Shown here one piece after another: positions 1-6,938 of a stretch of DNA of 51,292 nt (positions are counted from its first letter, which is position 1; every line of letters begins with the position of its first letter). The translations under genes were made by a program, and so were the position numbers. Origin of the DNA: Taishania sp. GTDB taxonomy: Bacteria > Bacteroidota > Bacteroidia > Flavobacteriales_D > Crocinitomicaceae. The notes beneath the pieces are model-generated. The model did no database searches. It was not told where the DNA came from and saw only the letters and a program-made list of their open reading frames with translations. The stretch covers positions 1-51,292 of the forward strand of contig JASLGM010000011.1 of NCBI GenBank assembly GCA_030150045.1. The letters are read 5' to 3'.

Positions 1-150
1 CGCATCCATACCTCCGTACTTTTGCTTCCAGCTATAAAATGTAGGAACTGCAATACCATACTCACGGCAAATATCTTTAGTCTGCTTGCCAGCTTCATAT
101 TCCTTCAGAATATTAACAATCTGGGCTTCTGTAAATCTTGATTTTTTCAT
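1..150 (-). CDS. IS3-family transposase OrfA, N-terminal part (cut by window edge)
   Basis: Fifty codons are visible from an ATG at 150. The translation begins MKKSRFTEAQIVNILKEYEA and continues with a helix-turn-helix and the VPTFYSWKQKYGGM motif typical of the IS3/IS911 OrfA (HTH_Tnp_1, IS407-like group). In this family OrfA binds the terminal repeats, and OrfB (DDE integrase) is usually made by -1 frameshifting. OrfB is not in the window. There is no sign of decay in the visible part, so the copy may be functional. Too short for the open-reading-frame length cut-off but clearly real. Confidence 0.85.
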   Translation of the reverse strand, partial: MKKSRFTEAQIVNILKEYEAGKQTKDICREYGIAVPTFYSWKQKYGGMDA

Positions 151-210
151 ATTATAAAACAATTTAAATTTAATACTTTTAAATTGTCTGAAAAATGGGG
201 AAGTTTACCA
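1..210 (-). mobile_element. Edge of an IS3-family insertion sequence
   Basis: The first 150 bases encode the N-terminus of an IS3-type OrfA on the minus strand. The sequence from 210 downward on the minus strand begins TGGTAAACTTCCCC, which fits the TG-starting, C-rich terminal inverted repeat of IS3 elements, so the element end is placed near 210. The rest of the element, including OrfB and the other terminus, lies outside the window, so target-site duplication cannot be checked. The end lies only about 22 bases from the stop codon of the AraC-type gene, which looks intact. Confidence 0.75.
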
Positions 211-231
211 TACGCGGCCCATTAACCGCAA

Positions 232-1134
232 TTACCCTCTAAATTTTATAATAAATTCTCTAGGTGTACATTTATTATAAAGCTTGAATTGTTTTGTAAA
301 ATAACTAACAGAAGTAAAACCACTCATATAAGCCACTGTGCTGCTATTATGATCTGGATGAAGCAAAAGATTTCTGGCTAAAGCCATACGTTCATGGAGA
401 ATATACTCGCCTGGAGTACGTTGACAATAGGCTTCAAAGAATCTAAATAATGTACGTTTACTACAATTACCAATTTCTGTCAATTGATCAACGGTTATGG
501 TTTCAGCCAAATGCTCTTTGATGTATTTCTTTACTTTATATAATTGGTCATTTAATTGCAAAAACTGTTTTTCTGCCTTGTCCGCTTTTTGAGCACTAAT
601 AATTCGTACTAAAAAAGATTTCAGCAGTAAATCATTAAGGGTATTATCTTGTTGTTGTAATTGCGTAAGCTGAAGTAATTCATTAAAAGCTCGAACTAAT
701 TCGGAATTATTATTGAAATGTACATGTCCAAAATCAAAATTCCAGTAACCATCTTCTCTTGGATATAACTCAGCTAAGCTTTTCAGTTGTTGTTTTAATT
801 TTTCATGAGGTATCAAAAGCGTGGCGCATTGAACAGGTCTTTGTTCGTCCGCTTCAGGGAAATCTGCGAAAATTGTTTGACCTTCAGGTAAAATTAAAGA
901 GGTTCCCGGTTCAAACAAAAAAGGAGTAACACCTGGTGCGTGTACGATTTTATGACCTCTTATCATACCAGATATAGATAATCCATCGTATTGAATCTGC
1001 ACTTTTGTGTTAGATTGAAAGGTTTCAAAAATGTTTATCTCAAAATCTCCAAAGTCAAACCGTGTTTTATGCTCTAAACCACTTCTAAGGTGCTTCGGCG
1101 TTTGGATGGAAAGCAGATCAATATAATGTTTCAT
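232..1134 (-). CDS. AraC-family transcriptional regulator
   Basis: A regulator of about 300 residues with an N-terminal cupin-like sensing region and a C-terminal AraC/XylS double helix-turn-helix (roughly residues 200-300). The latter includes CSKRTLFRFFEAYCQRTPGEY and the second-helix signature SGFTSVSYFTKQFKLYNKCTPREF. The frame is open to a Met at 1164, but the start at 1134 (MKHYIDLLS) is preferred because the extra ten residues are hydrophobic and untypical. It is divergent from the HbpS-like gene and fdhA, with a gap of about 135 bases, so it plausibly controls them; this is inference from position. Its 3' end abuts the IS3 element without visible truncation. Confidence 0.85.
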   Translation of the reverse strand: MKHYIDLLSIQTPKHLRSGLEHKTRFDFGDFEINIFETFQSNTKVQIQYDGLSISGMIRGHKIVHAPGVTPFLFEPGTSLILPEGQTIFADFPEADEQRPVQCATLLIPHEKLKQQLKSLAELYPREDGYWNFDFGHVHFNNNSELVRAFNELLQLTQLQQQDNTLNDLLLKSFLVRIISAQKADKAEKQFLQLNDQLYKVKKYIKEHLAETITVDQLTEIGNCSKRTLFRFFEAYCQRTPGEYILHERMALARNLLLHPDHNSSTVAYMSGFTSVSYFTKQFKLYNKCTPREFIIKFRG

Positions 1135-1270
1135 AAATAAAACGCAAAATACATATAAATACAATATACGATTTCTGATGACACGAATGTTATATTTTTT
1201 GACGTAATCCTTATATCTAAGATTGATTTAAAGTATGACCTTTAACTTAAATAATATAAATTGTAATAGT

Positions 1271-1675
1271 ATGAGCAACATCACTTTAGAACAAGCAAGA
1301 AAGGTCGTAGACGCTGCCTTAGTAAAATCAAATGAATTAGGTGTAAAAATGAACATCGCGATTGTAGATGCAGGTACAAACCTTGTCGCATTTAATAAAA
1401 TGGATGATGCATGGTTAGGTTCGATTGATATTGCGCAGAAAAAAGCTCGAACAGCACGCTTTTTTAACATGGATACAGGTATCATCGGCTCTTTATCTCA
1501 ACCAGGAGGATCTTTATATAATATCGAGCATTCAAATGGTGGGTTAATCACATTTCCAGGTGGCGTTGTGATAAAAAATAGCGAAGGAGTGATCATTGGT
1601 GCTATCGGAGTAAGTGGAAGTACAGTAGAAGACGACCATGCGGTAGCAGTAGCTGGAGCAGCGGCAATTTTGTAA
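1271..1675 (+). CDS. GlcG/HbpS-family protein (DUF336, heme-binding-like)
   Basis: A 134-residue protein of the GlcG/HbpS (DUF336) fold: MSNITLEQARKVVDAAL at the N-terminus, the IAIVDAGTNLVAFNKMD core and the GAIGVSGSTVEDDHAVA C-terminal motif are characteristic. Family members include the Streptomyces heme-binding HbpS and GlcG of glycolate loci; most have unknown roles. The frame is open to an ATG at 1235, but the start at 1271 matches the usual N-terminus. It lies 18 bases before fdhA on the same strand and so is probably co-transcribed. DUF336 genes often neighbour dehydrogenases. A function in formaldehyde metabolism is not shown by the sequence. Confidence 0.85.
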   Translation: MSNITLEQARKVVDAALVKSNELGVKMNIAIVDAGTNLVAFNKMDDAWLGSIDIAQKKARTARFFNMDTGIIGSLSQPGGSLYNIEHSNGGLITFPGGVVIKNSEGVIIGAIGVSGSTVEDDHAVAVAGAAAIL

Positions 1676-1693
1676 TCCATTAAAATGTAAATT

Positions 1694-2887
1694 ATGTGTT
1701 CAAATCACGGAGTAATTTATAAAGGACCAGGTGAGGTAGAGATCCAAGAAATTGCATATCCCAAACTTGAACTTGGAAATAGAAAATGCGAACATGGTGT
1801 TATCTTAAAAGTGGTCGCAACCAATATTTGTGGATCAGATCAGCACATGGTTAGAGGTAGAACCACTGCAGAAGCGGGACTAGTCTTAGGGCATGAGATA
1901 ACGGGGATGGTAGTAGAAAAAGGAAGGGATGTTGAATTCATTAACGTGGGTGATATCGTTTCTGTACCTTTTAATATCGCTTGTGGAAGATGTCGCAATT
2001 GTAAAGAAGGAAAAACAGGAATTTGTCTTAATGTGAATCCTGCCAGACCAGGTGCTGCATACGGTTATGTAGACATGGGGGGCTGGGTAGGCGGACAATC
2101 CGAATATGTCATGGTTCCTTATGCCGACTTTAACTTGCTGAAATTTCCGGATAACGAGCAAGCTTTAGCCTACATTCGTGACTTGACCATGCTTTCAGAT
2201 ATCTTTCCAACAGGATTTCACGGTGCCATCACAGCAGGTGTAGGCCCTGGATCAATCGTATACGTAGCAGGAGCAGGACCAGTTGGATTAGCTTGTGCAG
2301 CAAGTTGTCATTTATTAGGCGCAGCAGTTGTTATTGTTGGTGACTTAAATGAAGAACGTTTAGCACAAGCCAAAAGCTTTGGGTGCGAAACCATATTACT
2401 GAATAGTGAAACATCATTAACCGATCAAATAGAAGCGATTGTTGGTGTTCCAGAAGTAGATTGTTTTGTAGATTGTGTAGGTTTCGAAGCCAGAGGTCAT
2501 GGACATGCGGGCGTAGACGAAGAACAACCAGCAGTAGTGCTAAACCAAGCCATGGAAGTAACCAGAGCTGGTGGAGCAATCGGAATCCCTGGCTTGTACG
2601 TCACAGAAGACCCAGGTGCAGTTGATGCTGCATCTAAAGTTGGAAGTCTGAAAATTCGCTTTGGATTAGGATGGGCAAAATCGCACTGTTTTCATACCGG
2701 GCAATGTCCAGTTATGAAATACCATCGCCAGCTGATGAACGCTATTTTATATGATAAAGTGAAAATTGCGAAGGCAGTAAACGTGCAAGTTATTTCATTG
2801 CAAGACGCTCCAAAAGGTTATGCTGAATTTGATAAAGGCGCAGCAAGAAAATATGTAATCGATCCACATGGAATGATTCCAGCTTAG
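1694..2887 (+). CDS. fdhA: Glutathione-independent formaldehyde dehydrogenase (zinc, NAD)
   Basis: A 397-residue medium-chain zinc dehydrogenase that closely follows the Pseudomonas putida formaldehyde dehydrogenase along its whole length. It oxidises formaldehyde to formate with tightly bound NAD and can dismutate aldehydes. Visible motifs are NICGSDQHMVRGRT with the catalytic-zinc Cys, GHEITG with the zinc His, the four-cysteine structural zinc loop CGRCRNCKEGKTGIC, a Rossmann GAGPVGLA, and the signature GLYVTEDPGAVDAA and RFGLGWAKSH. Length is normal. It is preceded by the HbpS-like gene and followed by a strong terminator. The gene is unusual for the neighbourhood, and with the adjacent IS it may be an acquired detoxification cassette. 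Confidence 0.95.
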   Translation: MCSNHGVIYKGPGEVEIQEIAYPKLELGNRKCEHGVILKVVATNICGSDQHMVRGRTTAEAGLVLGHEITGMVVEKGRDVEFINVGDIVSVPFNIACGRCRNCKEGKTGICLNVNPARPGAAYGYVDMGGWVGGQSEYVMVPYADFNLLKFPDNEQALAYIRDLTMLSDIFPTGFHGAITAGVGPGSIVYVAGAGPVGLACAASCHLLGAAVVIVGDLNEERLAQAKSFGCETILLNSETSLTDQIEAIVGVPEVDCFVDCVGFEARGHGHAGVDEEQPAVVLNQAMEVTRAGGAIGIPGLYVTEDPGAVDAASKVGSLKIRFGLGWAKSHCFHTGQCPVMKYHRQLMNAILYDKVKIAKAVNVQVISLQDAPKGYAEFDKGAARKYVIDPHGMIPA

Positions 2888-2911
2888 TTTTTTGAAAGAA
2901 ACTTAAACAGG

Positions 2912-2953
2912 AAAACCAAATCAAATCGAAAGAAATGATTTGGTTTTTTTTAT
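2912..2953 (+). terminator. Rho-independent terminator of the HbpS-like/fdhA unit
   Basis: A perfect 12-bp stem, AAAACCAAATCA (2912-2923) with TGATTTGGTTTT (2936-2947), followed by a T run. It lies 25 bases after the fdhA stop. Confidence 0.9.
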
Positions 2954-3035
2954 TTTATAAAAAGGTTTTTTCAAGTAAACTAGTGAAAAATACATTCAAT
3001 TAAAGGTTTAAGATTTTGAGTAAATAACTTCATAA

Positions 3036-3184
3036 TCAGCCCGGACGGAATGTGATAGCTCAACGAAACAGAAAGGAGTGAAAGCCAATTTTCTACTGCG
3101 ACCAACGGAAGCAAGTGAGAAAAGCTGCTTGAACCCTTTTGTGTGAGTTGACTAAAACAGGTAGGCCGAAATGGCTGCCAAAAA
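3036..3184 (+). repeat. F2 structured repeat, copy a
   Basis: One of four copies of a repeat of about 150 bp. Terminal stem CAGCC (3037-3041)/GGCTG (3173-3177). Second stem ACA-AAAGG (3068-3076, one bulge)/CCTTTTGT (3135-3142). Third stem TTTTCT (3089-3094)/AGAAAA (3118-3123), continued by AC/GT and TGC (3097-3099)/GCA (3111-3113), around the loop GACCAACGGAA. Conserved single-stranded blocks are GATAGCT near the 5' end and GAGTTGACTAAAAC near the 3' end. It lies downstream of fdhA in the same orientation. Confidence 0.8.
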
Positions 3185-3237
3185 TAACTAAACGGAAATA
3201 TCTAAAAAAAAATAAAGGAAAGTTTAGGGTGTTATTT

Positions 3238-3342
3238 GGGCGTTCCCCTTCTCATCCCAAAACTACTTGGGAATGTGAAGGGGCGGGCTATCCGTTGCAA
3301 GTTTTTCTTCAAAAAAGCTTTCCACTCGTATCCCTAACGCGG
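3238..3342 (+). repeat. F1 three-way-junction repeat, copy a
   Basis: Terminal stem GCGTT (3240-3244)/AACGC (3336-3340). Hairpin 1 has CCCCTTC (3245-3251)/GAAGGGG (3277-3283) extended by CCCAA/TTGGG. Hairpin 2 has AAGTTTTT (3299-3306)/AAAAAgCTT (3312-3320). Linkers are GGGCTATCCGTT and CCACTCGTATCCCTA. The upstream flank ATAAAGGAAAGTTTA recurs beside copies c and d. It follows repeat F2a by about 55 bases. Confidence 0.85.
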
Positions 3343-3430
3343 AATCTCACTACGAACTAAAGGCTAAAACGATAAAAAATCACTTATCTTTAAGACATAA
3401 AAATGGTCTTTACGTAAAATAAAGTGGCAA

Positions 3431-3733
3431 ATGAATGTTTTACAAGTGAATAATGGAAAAATCGAAGTCCGGAAAAGTAACGGTACTTTAATTAGAACCA
3501 TAGGAAGCGGAAATGCGATTTTTGCAGCATACAATACCAATCAATCTTTAATCGCGATTACCACAAATAAAGGAAAGGTCGAAATACGGAAAGAAAATGG
3601 TACTTTGATCCGAATCGTAGGAAGTGGTAATGCAACACATGCTATTTGGAATGGTCCAGATATTGCCATTTCAACATCAAATGGTAAAACAGAACTGCGA
3701 AAGGAAAACGGTACATTAATTCGAACATTCTAG
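3431..3733 (+). CDS. Short repeat protein of unknown function
   Basis: A 100-residue protein with no recognised family. It consists almost entirely of two and a half copies of a 37-39-residue unit beginning GK-x-E-x-RK-x-NGTLIR and continuing GSGNA (units near residues 9, 48 and 85). The pattern of short strands and turns suggests beta-propeller or beta-sheet blades, but 2.5 units cannot close a propeller alone, so it may oligomerise. There is no signal peptide or membrane segment. It is eight bases upstream of a membrane protein gene and probably co-transcribed. No function is assigned. Confidence 0.6.
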   Translation: MNVLQVNNGKIEVRKSNGTLIRTIGSGNAIFAAYNTNQSLIAITTNKGKVEIRKENGTLIRIVGSGNATHAIWNGPDIAISTSNGKTELRKENGTLIRTF

Positions 3734-3740
3734 CGGAGAA

Positions 3741-4601
3741 ATGCCTGAAAGTATAGATACTATTACTGTTGATAAAGCACTTACTTGTGGACGAAAATGG
3801 GTGGGGTATCCTGCATTTGGATTGTTCATTACATGTTTCATCCTTATTCTCTTTTTTGGCGTACTTAGAATAATTCCCAATTGGGGAATTCCATTAGGAT
3901 GGATTTTTGGATTTTTTATTTCTTGGATTTGGTGGCGTTTTTCAATTACAAAATGGCGTCTTTGGGCATTCGAAAATGTTAGAAATGTACATGAGCTCAA
4001 ACGTAGAGCAATGCAAGAAAATCTAATGTGGGAAGACAGTAGCTTTATTGAAAAAATGGCCTATAAAAGTGCTTCTGATAAAATGAGATGGATATCCATC
4101 CAACGAAAATTCAATCAAAAAGATATCTTTCAAGACCTCCCCAATATTCCTGAAGAAACACAAATCTTCTTTTCCAAAAGAAAAAAAAGGCATGCATTAT
4201 TAACCATGATTGCATGTGCAGGGATTGGTAATTATTTGATGTTCTATACAGAAATTTTGTTCCTGGGCGCTTTGTTAACGCTTATTGGATTGTTTTTTGG
4301 GATCAAAGAATATCGAAATCTAATTAGTAATGAACCACAAATTGTAGTTAATAACTTAGGACTTAAAACCATTTCCACTCCGTTTTTTCACTGGAAGGAT
4401 GTAAAAAATGCAAAGGTTTACCGTGTAGGAATTGGAAAGAATATTCACTATTACATGGAATATGATTATCCTAGTGGAAAGGAACGCCTTCAAATTGATG
4501 AGCTGAACATACGTCCAAGTGAACTCGACAAACGATTGACTATTTATCAAGGAAGGAGTGAATGTAAATCAAAGGAAAGAATAATAGTAAATAAAGGATA
4601 A
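3741..4601 (+). CDS. Membrane protein of unknown function with PH-like C-terminal region
   Basis: A 286-residue protein. Hydrophobic segments lie around residues 24-46 and 50-67, and a hydrophobic hairpin near 150-190, suggesting four membrane passes with a charged cytosolic loop between the pairs. The C-terminal 85 residues (VNNLGLKTISTPFFHWKDVK, then alternating strands) resemble the bacterial PH-type domains of YdbT-like membrane proteins, where an FxWxDI-type motif is common; this is a weak match by eye. It starts eight bases after the short repeat protein, so the two form a unit. No family name can be given with confidence. Confidence 0.6.
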   Translation: MPESIDTITVDKALTCGRKWVGYPAFGLFITCFILILFFGVLRIIPNWGIPLGWIFGFFISWIWWRFSITKWRLWAFENVRNVHELKRRAMQENLMWEDSSFIEKMAYKSASDKMRWISIQRKFNQKDIFQDLPNIPEETQIFFSKRKKRHALLTMIACAGIGNYLMFYTEILFLGALLTLIGLFFGIKEYRNLISNEPQIVVNNLGLKTISTPFFHWKDVKNAKVYRVGIGKNIHYYMEYDYPSGKERLQIDELNIRPSELDKRLTIYQGRSECKSKERIIVNKG

Positions 4602-4736
4602 ACGTTTTTATTGCCATGGATTTTAGTATTAATTTCTTAATTTCGTGAAAGTGTAGAGTATTGACTATATTTTAGGGAAAAAACTGTTAGTTTGAATCAC
4701 TTGGCTAAGTTGGTGAACTTTGAATATTATTAAATT

Positions 4737-5993
4737 ATGGAAATAGAATTTATATCACATGCTGGATTTATTGTTGAGGTCGAATCAAAAAAAATTTTTA
4801 TCGACCCTTGGACAAAAGGGAAAACGTTTAATGATGGATGGGCTTTAACTGCTGGCGATATTGATGTGAATTATTCAGAAATTGACTATATTTTTGTCAC
4901 TCACGAGCATCCCGATCATTTTAATTTTCCAACATTAAAGAGCATATCAAAAATAGATAAAGAAAGAATAAAAATACTTTATCAAAAACATGCATCTCCA
5001 CGATTGAAAAATGCATTTGAAAAAATGGGGTTTTCGGAAGTAATTGAGTTGCCGATTTATAAATGGATAAAAATCGACGAAATCAACTTGTATTGCGGCT
5101 CTGCAGGATCTATGGATTCATTTCTTGCTATTAAATCAGGTGGTAAGACAATTCTTAACTTGAATGATTGCACATTTAATTCAAAACAATACAAATACAT
5201 TTCAAGAGAAATAGGAACAGTAGATTTTCTGTTTACTCAATTTTCATTTGCAAATTGGGTCGGGAATCAACAGGATGAAATGGATGCATCACTAAAAAAA
5301 ATAGAAGATATTCAGTTGCAAAAACAAATTTTCGCACCAAAATATATAATTCCATTTGCTAGCTTTGTATACTTCTGTAATCAAGAAAATGCAAGAATGA
5401 ATAGCTGGGCAAATACACCTAGAGATATCTTAAATCTAAAAATTCCAGAAATCCAGTTCATGTATCCTCATGATAAAATTGACACGAATAATGTTTTATT
5501 TAATTCTGAGTTTGCTGTTCAAAAATACATGAATGACAATGAAAAGATAGATATTCAACCAACACCAGATCCAGTAAGTTTTGAAGAGATAACTCTTGCT
5601 GTTGAAGAAAATTTAGAGCTGTTTAGGAAGAAAATTAAATATCCTTTTAGACGATCGGTAAAACCATTTGGAATTTACATACACGATTTGGATTGCTCAA
5701 TTTTCATAGATCCTAAAAATGCTAAATGGACTAAAACAACAAAGGAAAATACAAGATATACCATGTCAAGTCAAGTGTGTTGGTATACATTTAAATACGA
5801 ATGGGGGACGGGTACGTTACAGGTTTCAGGAATGTTTTTGGATCACAATTTTCCAGAAGCTAACTCTAAATATTTTTTCTTTCAAAACATGCTTTCCACA
5901 GGCTTTTTATCAACTAAGAGCTTCAGACAAACATTAAGAACTATTCAATTCCTTTGGCGAAAAAAATGGGAATTGTTTTATCGATTTATTTAA
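4737..5993 (+). CDS. MBL-fold metallo-hydrolase, UlaG/CMP-Neu5Ac hydroxylase-like
   Basis: A 418-residue protein. The N-terminal 240 residues form a metallo-beta-lactamase fold: FISHAGFIVEV and IFIDPW at the start, the metal-binding HEHPDH motif near residue 60, and LNLNDC as the likely bridging Asp strand. This pattern resembles UlaG-like lactonases and the MBL part of CMP-N-acetylneuraminate hydroxylase-like proteins. The C-terminal 150 residues hold no recognised motif. The substrate is unknown. The gene is Lys/Ile/Asn rich even for this genome, stands alone, and lies between repeat-bearing stretches, which suggests an accessory gene. No Rieske cluster motif is visible. Confidence 0.75.
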   Translation: MEIEFISHAGFIVEVESKKIFIDPWTKGKTFNDGWALTAGDIDVNYSEIDYIFVTHEHPDHFNFPTLKSISKIDKERIKILYQKHASPRLKNAFEKMGFSEVIELPIYKWIKIDEINLYCGSAGSMDSFLAIKSGGKTILNLNDCTFNSKQYKYISREIGTVDFLFTQFSFANWVGNQQDEMDASLKKIEDIQLQKQIFAPKYIIPFASFVYFCNQENARMNSWANTPRDILNLKIPEIQFMYPHDKIDTNNVLFNSEFAVQKYMNDNEKIDIQPTPDPVSFEEITLAVEENLELFRKKIKYPFRRSVKPFGIYIHDLDCSIFIDPKNAKWTKTTKENTRYTMSSQVCWYTFKYEWGTGTLQVSGMFLDHNFPEANSKYFFFQNMLSTGFLSTKSFRQTLRTIQFLWRKKWELFYRFI

Positions 5994-6157
5994 ATAAATA
6001 AGCTTTTTCAAAACAGCTACTTTATTTTGGGTTCCGAGGTGTTGATTGTGATCGGAATTGGGCTCGGAGAAGTAGACGATATTGACTTTCTCTCATAAAG
6101 TGCATATTCTTTAAAGACAATTTGCACAGAATTGAAAATTTTGTCTTGCTAAGATTC

Positions 6158-6310
6158 TTCAGCTAGGGTGTAGCGCCATAGCTAAAGGAAGTGTAAATTG
6201 TGTGAACGCATGTTTGCCGTTGCGACTTTATGAAGCACACGGCGGACAGCTAGTGAACCAATTTACAAGAGTTTACTAAAGCGCGTAGACCGTAAAAGCT
6301 GCCAAAAGAA
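6158..6310 (+). repeat. F2 structured repeat, copy b
   Basis: Terminal stem CAGCT (6160-6164)/AGCTG (6297-6301), a compensatory change relative to the CAGCC/GGCTG of the other copies. Second stem is a perfect 9-bp TGTAAATTG (6192-6200)/CAATTTACA (6259-6267). Third stem GCCG (6216-6219)/CGGC (6240-6243) and TGC/GCA around loop GACTTTATGAA. The 3' block GAGTTTACTAAAGCGCGTAG is well conserved. Confidence 0.85.
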
Positions 6311-6332
6311 ATTGATAAATAAAAGTTTAAGC

Positions 6333-6362
6333 AAAAAAAAACAGTCATTTCTGACTGTTTTC
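6333..6362 (-). terminator. Terminator of the peroxiredoxin-thioredoxin operon
   Basis: Stem AAAACAGTCA (6338-6347)/TGACTGTTTT (6352-6361). Read on the minus strand it ends in an eight-base T run, about 20 bases past the last gene's stop. Confidence 0.85.
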
Positions 6363-6380
6363 TATTTTTTGGTTGTTGAC

Positions 6381-6638
6381 CTATTTGTCAATTGAACCGG
6401 TAACTCTTTTCATGAAGTCGTTCAAAGCATCTCTTTTTGCTTTTCCTGATTTGATTTCAGCATGTACCTCAAGTGCGCCAGAGAAGTTTGAAAGTAATTC
6501 TCCAATTACGTCCAATTCTTCGTCTTTAATACCTGGAGCTTCGATCAAGTTTTCGAGTACTTCCATTGTTTCAATAACGAAATCTTCGTCGTTGTTTTCA
6601 ATGAATTCGATTGTGTGTTTAATTAGCGGTAACCTCAT
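6381..6638 (-). CDS. Small DUF6952-like protein in the peroxiredoxin operon
   Basis: An 85-residue acidic, helical protein (MRLPLIKHTIEFIENNDEDF, ending RVTGSIDK). I recognise it as the small Flavobacteriia protein that commonly follows a thioredoxin gene (DUF6952 type); its biochemical role is unknown. Its start overlaps the end of the thioredoxin gene by 20 bases, implying translational coupling. The plus-strand frame over the same region is a shadow. Position in a peroxiredoxin-thioredoxin operon suggests a link to thiol redox or peroxide defence, by inference only. Confidence 0.8.
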   Translation of the reverse strand: MRLPLIKHTIEFIENNDEDFVIETMEVLENLIEAPGIKDEELDVIGELLSNFSGALEVHAEIKSGKAKRDALNDFMKRVTGSIDK

Positions 6639-6933
6639 TTAAAACTTCTTGGATAACTTCTACTTTATTCCCTTGTGCTTCTTTGATCAATTTACCATCA
6701 ATGAATCCGGCAAAAGTAGGTAAGTTACTTACGTTAGCAAATTGGCGAGCGTTAGGGAATTTTTCGGCATCTACATAGTAGAATTCGATGTCCGTATGCT
6801 CTTCGGCCATTCTTTTGAATTTAGGTTTAGTAATTTTACAGTTCCCGCACCATGAAGCGCCGTATTGTACCATTACTTTTTTACTTTGATTCAAAAGAAC
6901 GTCTAAATTGTCTTCTTGAATTTCTGTAAACAT
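6619..6933 (-). CDS. Thioredoxin-family protein
   Basis: A 104-residue thioredoxin fold with the active site ASWCGNCK near residue 30 and the cis-proline turn SNLPTF. The dipeptide between the cysteines is GN rather than the GP of classical thioredoxin. The start at 6933 (MFTEIQEDN) is chosen over the open frame reaching 7020, whose extra residues are the overlap with the peroxiredoxin gene and look non-native. It begins five bases after the peroxiredoxin stop, so it is the likely electron donor for that enzyme. No signal peptide, hence cytosolic. Confidence 0.9.
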   Translation of the reverse strand: MFTEIQEDNLDVLLNQSKKVMVQYGASWCGNCKITKPKFKRMAEEHTDIEFYYVDAEKFPNARQFANVSNLPTFAGFIDGKLIKEAQGNKVEVIQEVLNEVTAN

Positions 6934-6938
6934 ATTTC

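Larger units (their letters stand above)
2888..3430. other. Gene-free stretch holding a terminator and repeats F2a and F1a
   Basis: After fdhA comes a terminator (2912-2953), then an F2 repeat (3036-3184) and an F1 repeat (3238-3342), both on the plus strand. A TATCTTTA box at 3385-3392, close to the Bacteroidota -7 consensus, may serve the gene at 3431. The open frame 3139-3360 overlaps both repeats and is not considered a gene. Confidence 0.7.
5994..6380. other. Gene-free stretch holding repeat F2b and a terminator
   Basis: It separates the plus-strand MBL gene from the minus-strand peroxiredoxin operon. It carries an imperfect hairpin at 6017-6075 (TTCCGA 6032-6037/TCGGAA 6052-6057, followed by GGGCTCGG) that may be a decayed 5' half of an F1 repeat. 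It also holds a full F2 repeat (6158-6310) and the operon's terminator (6333-6362). Confidence 0.55.

Noticed and set aside
3139..3360. Open frame of 73 codons on the plus strand
   Set aside because: It runs through repeats F2a and F1a and its translation reflects repeat sequence; no homologous protein pattern.
6373..6642. Plus-strand frame of 89 codons
   Set aside because: It is antisense to the DUF6952-like gene, which has the operon context and overlaps thioredoxin properly.
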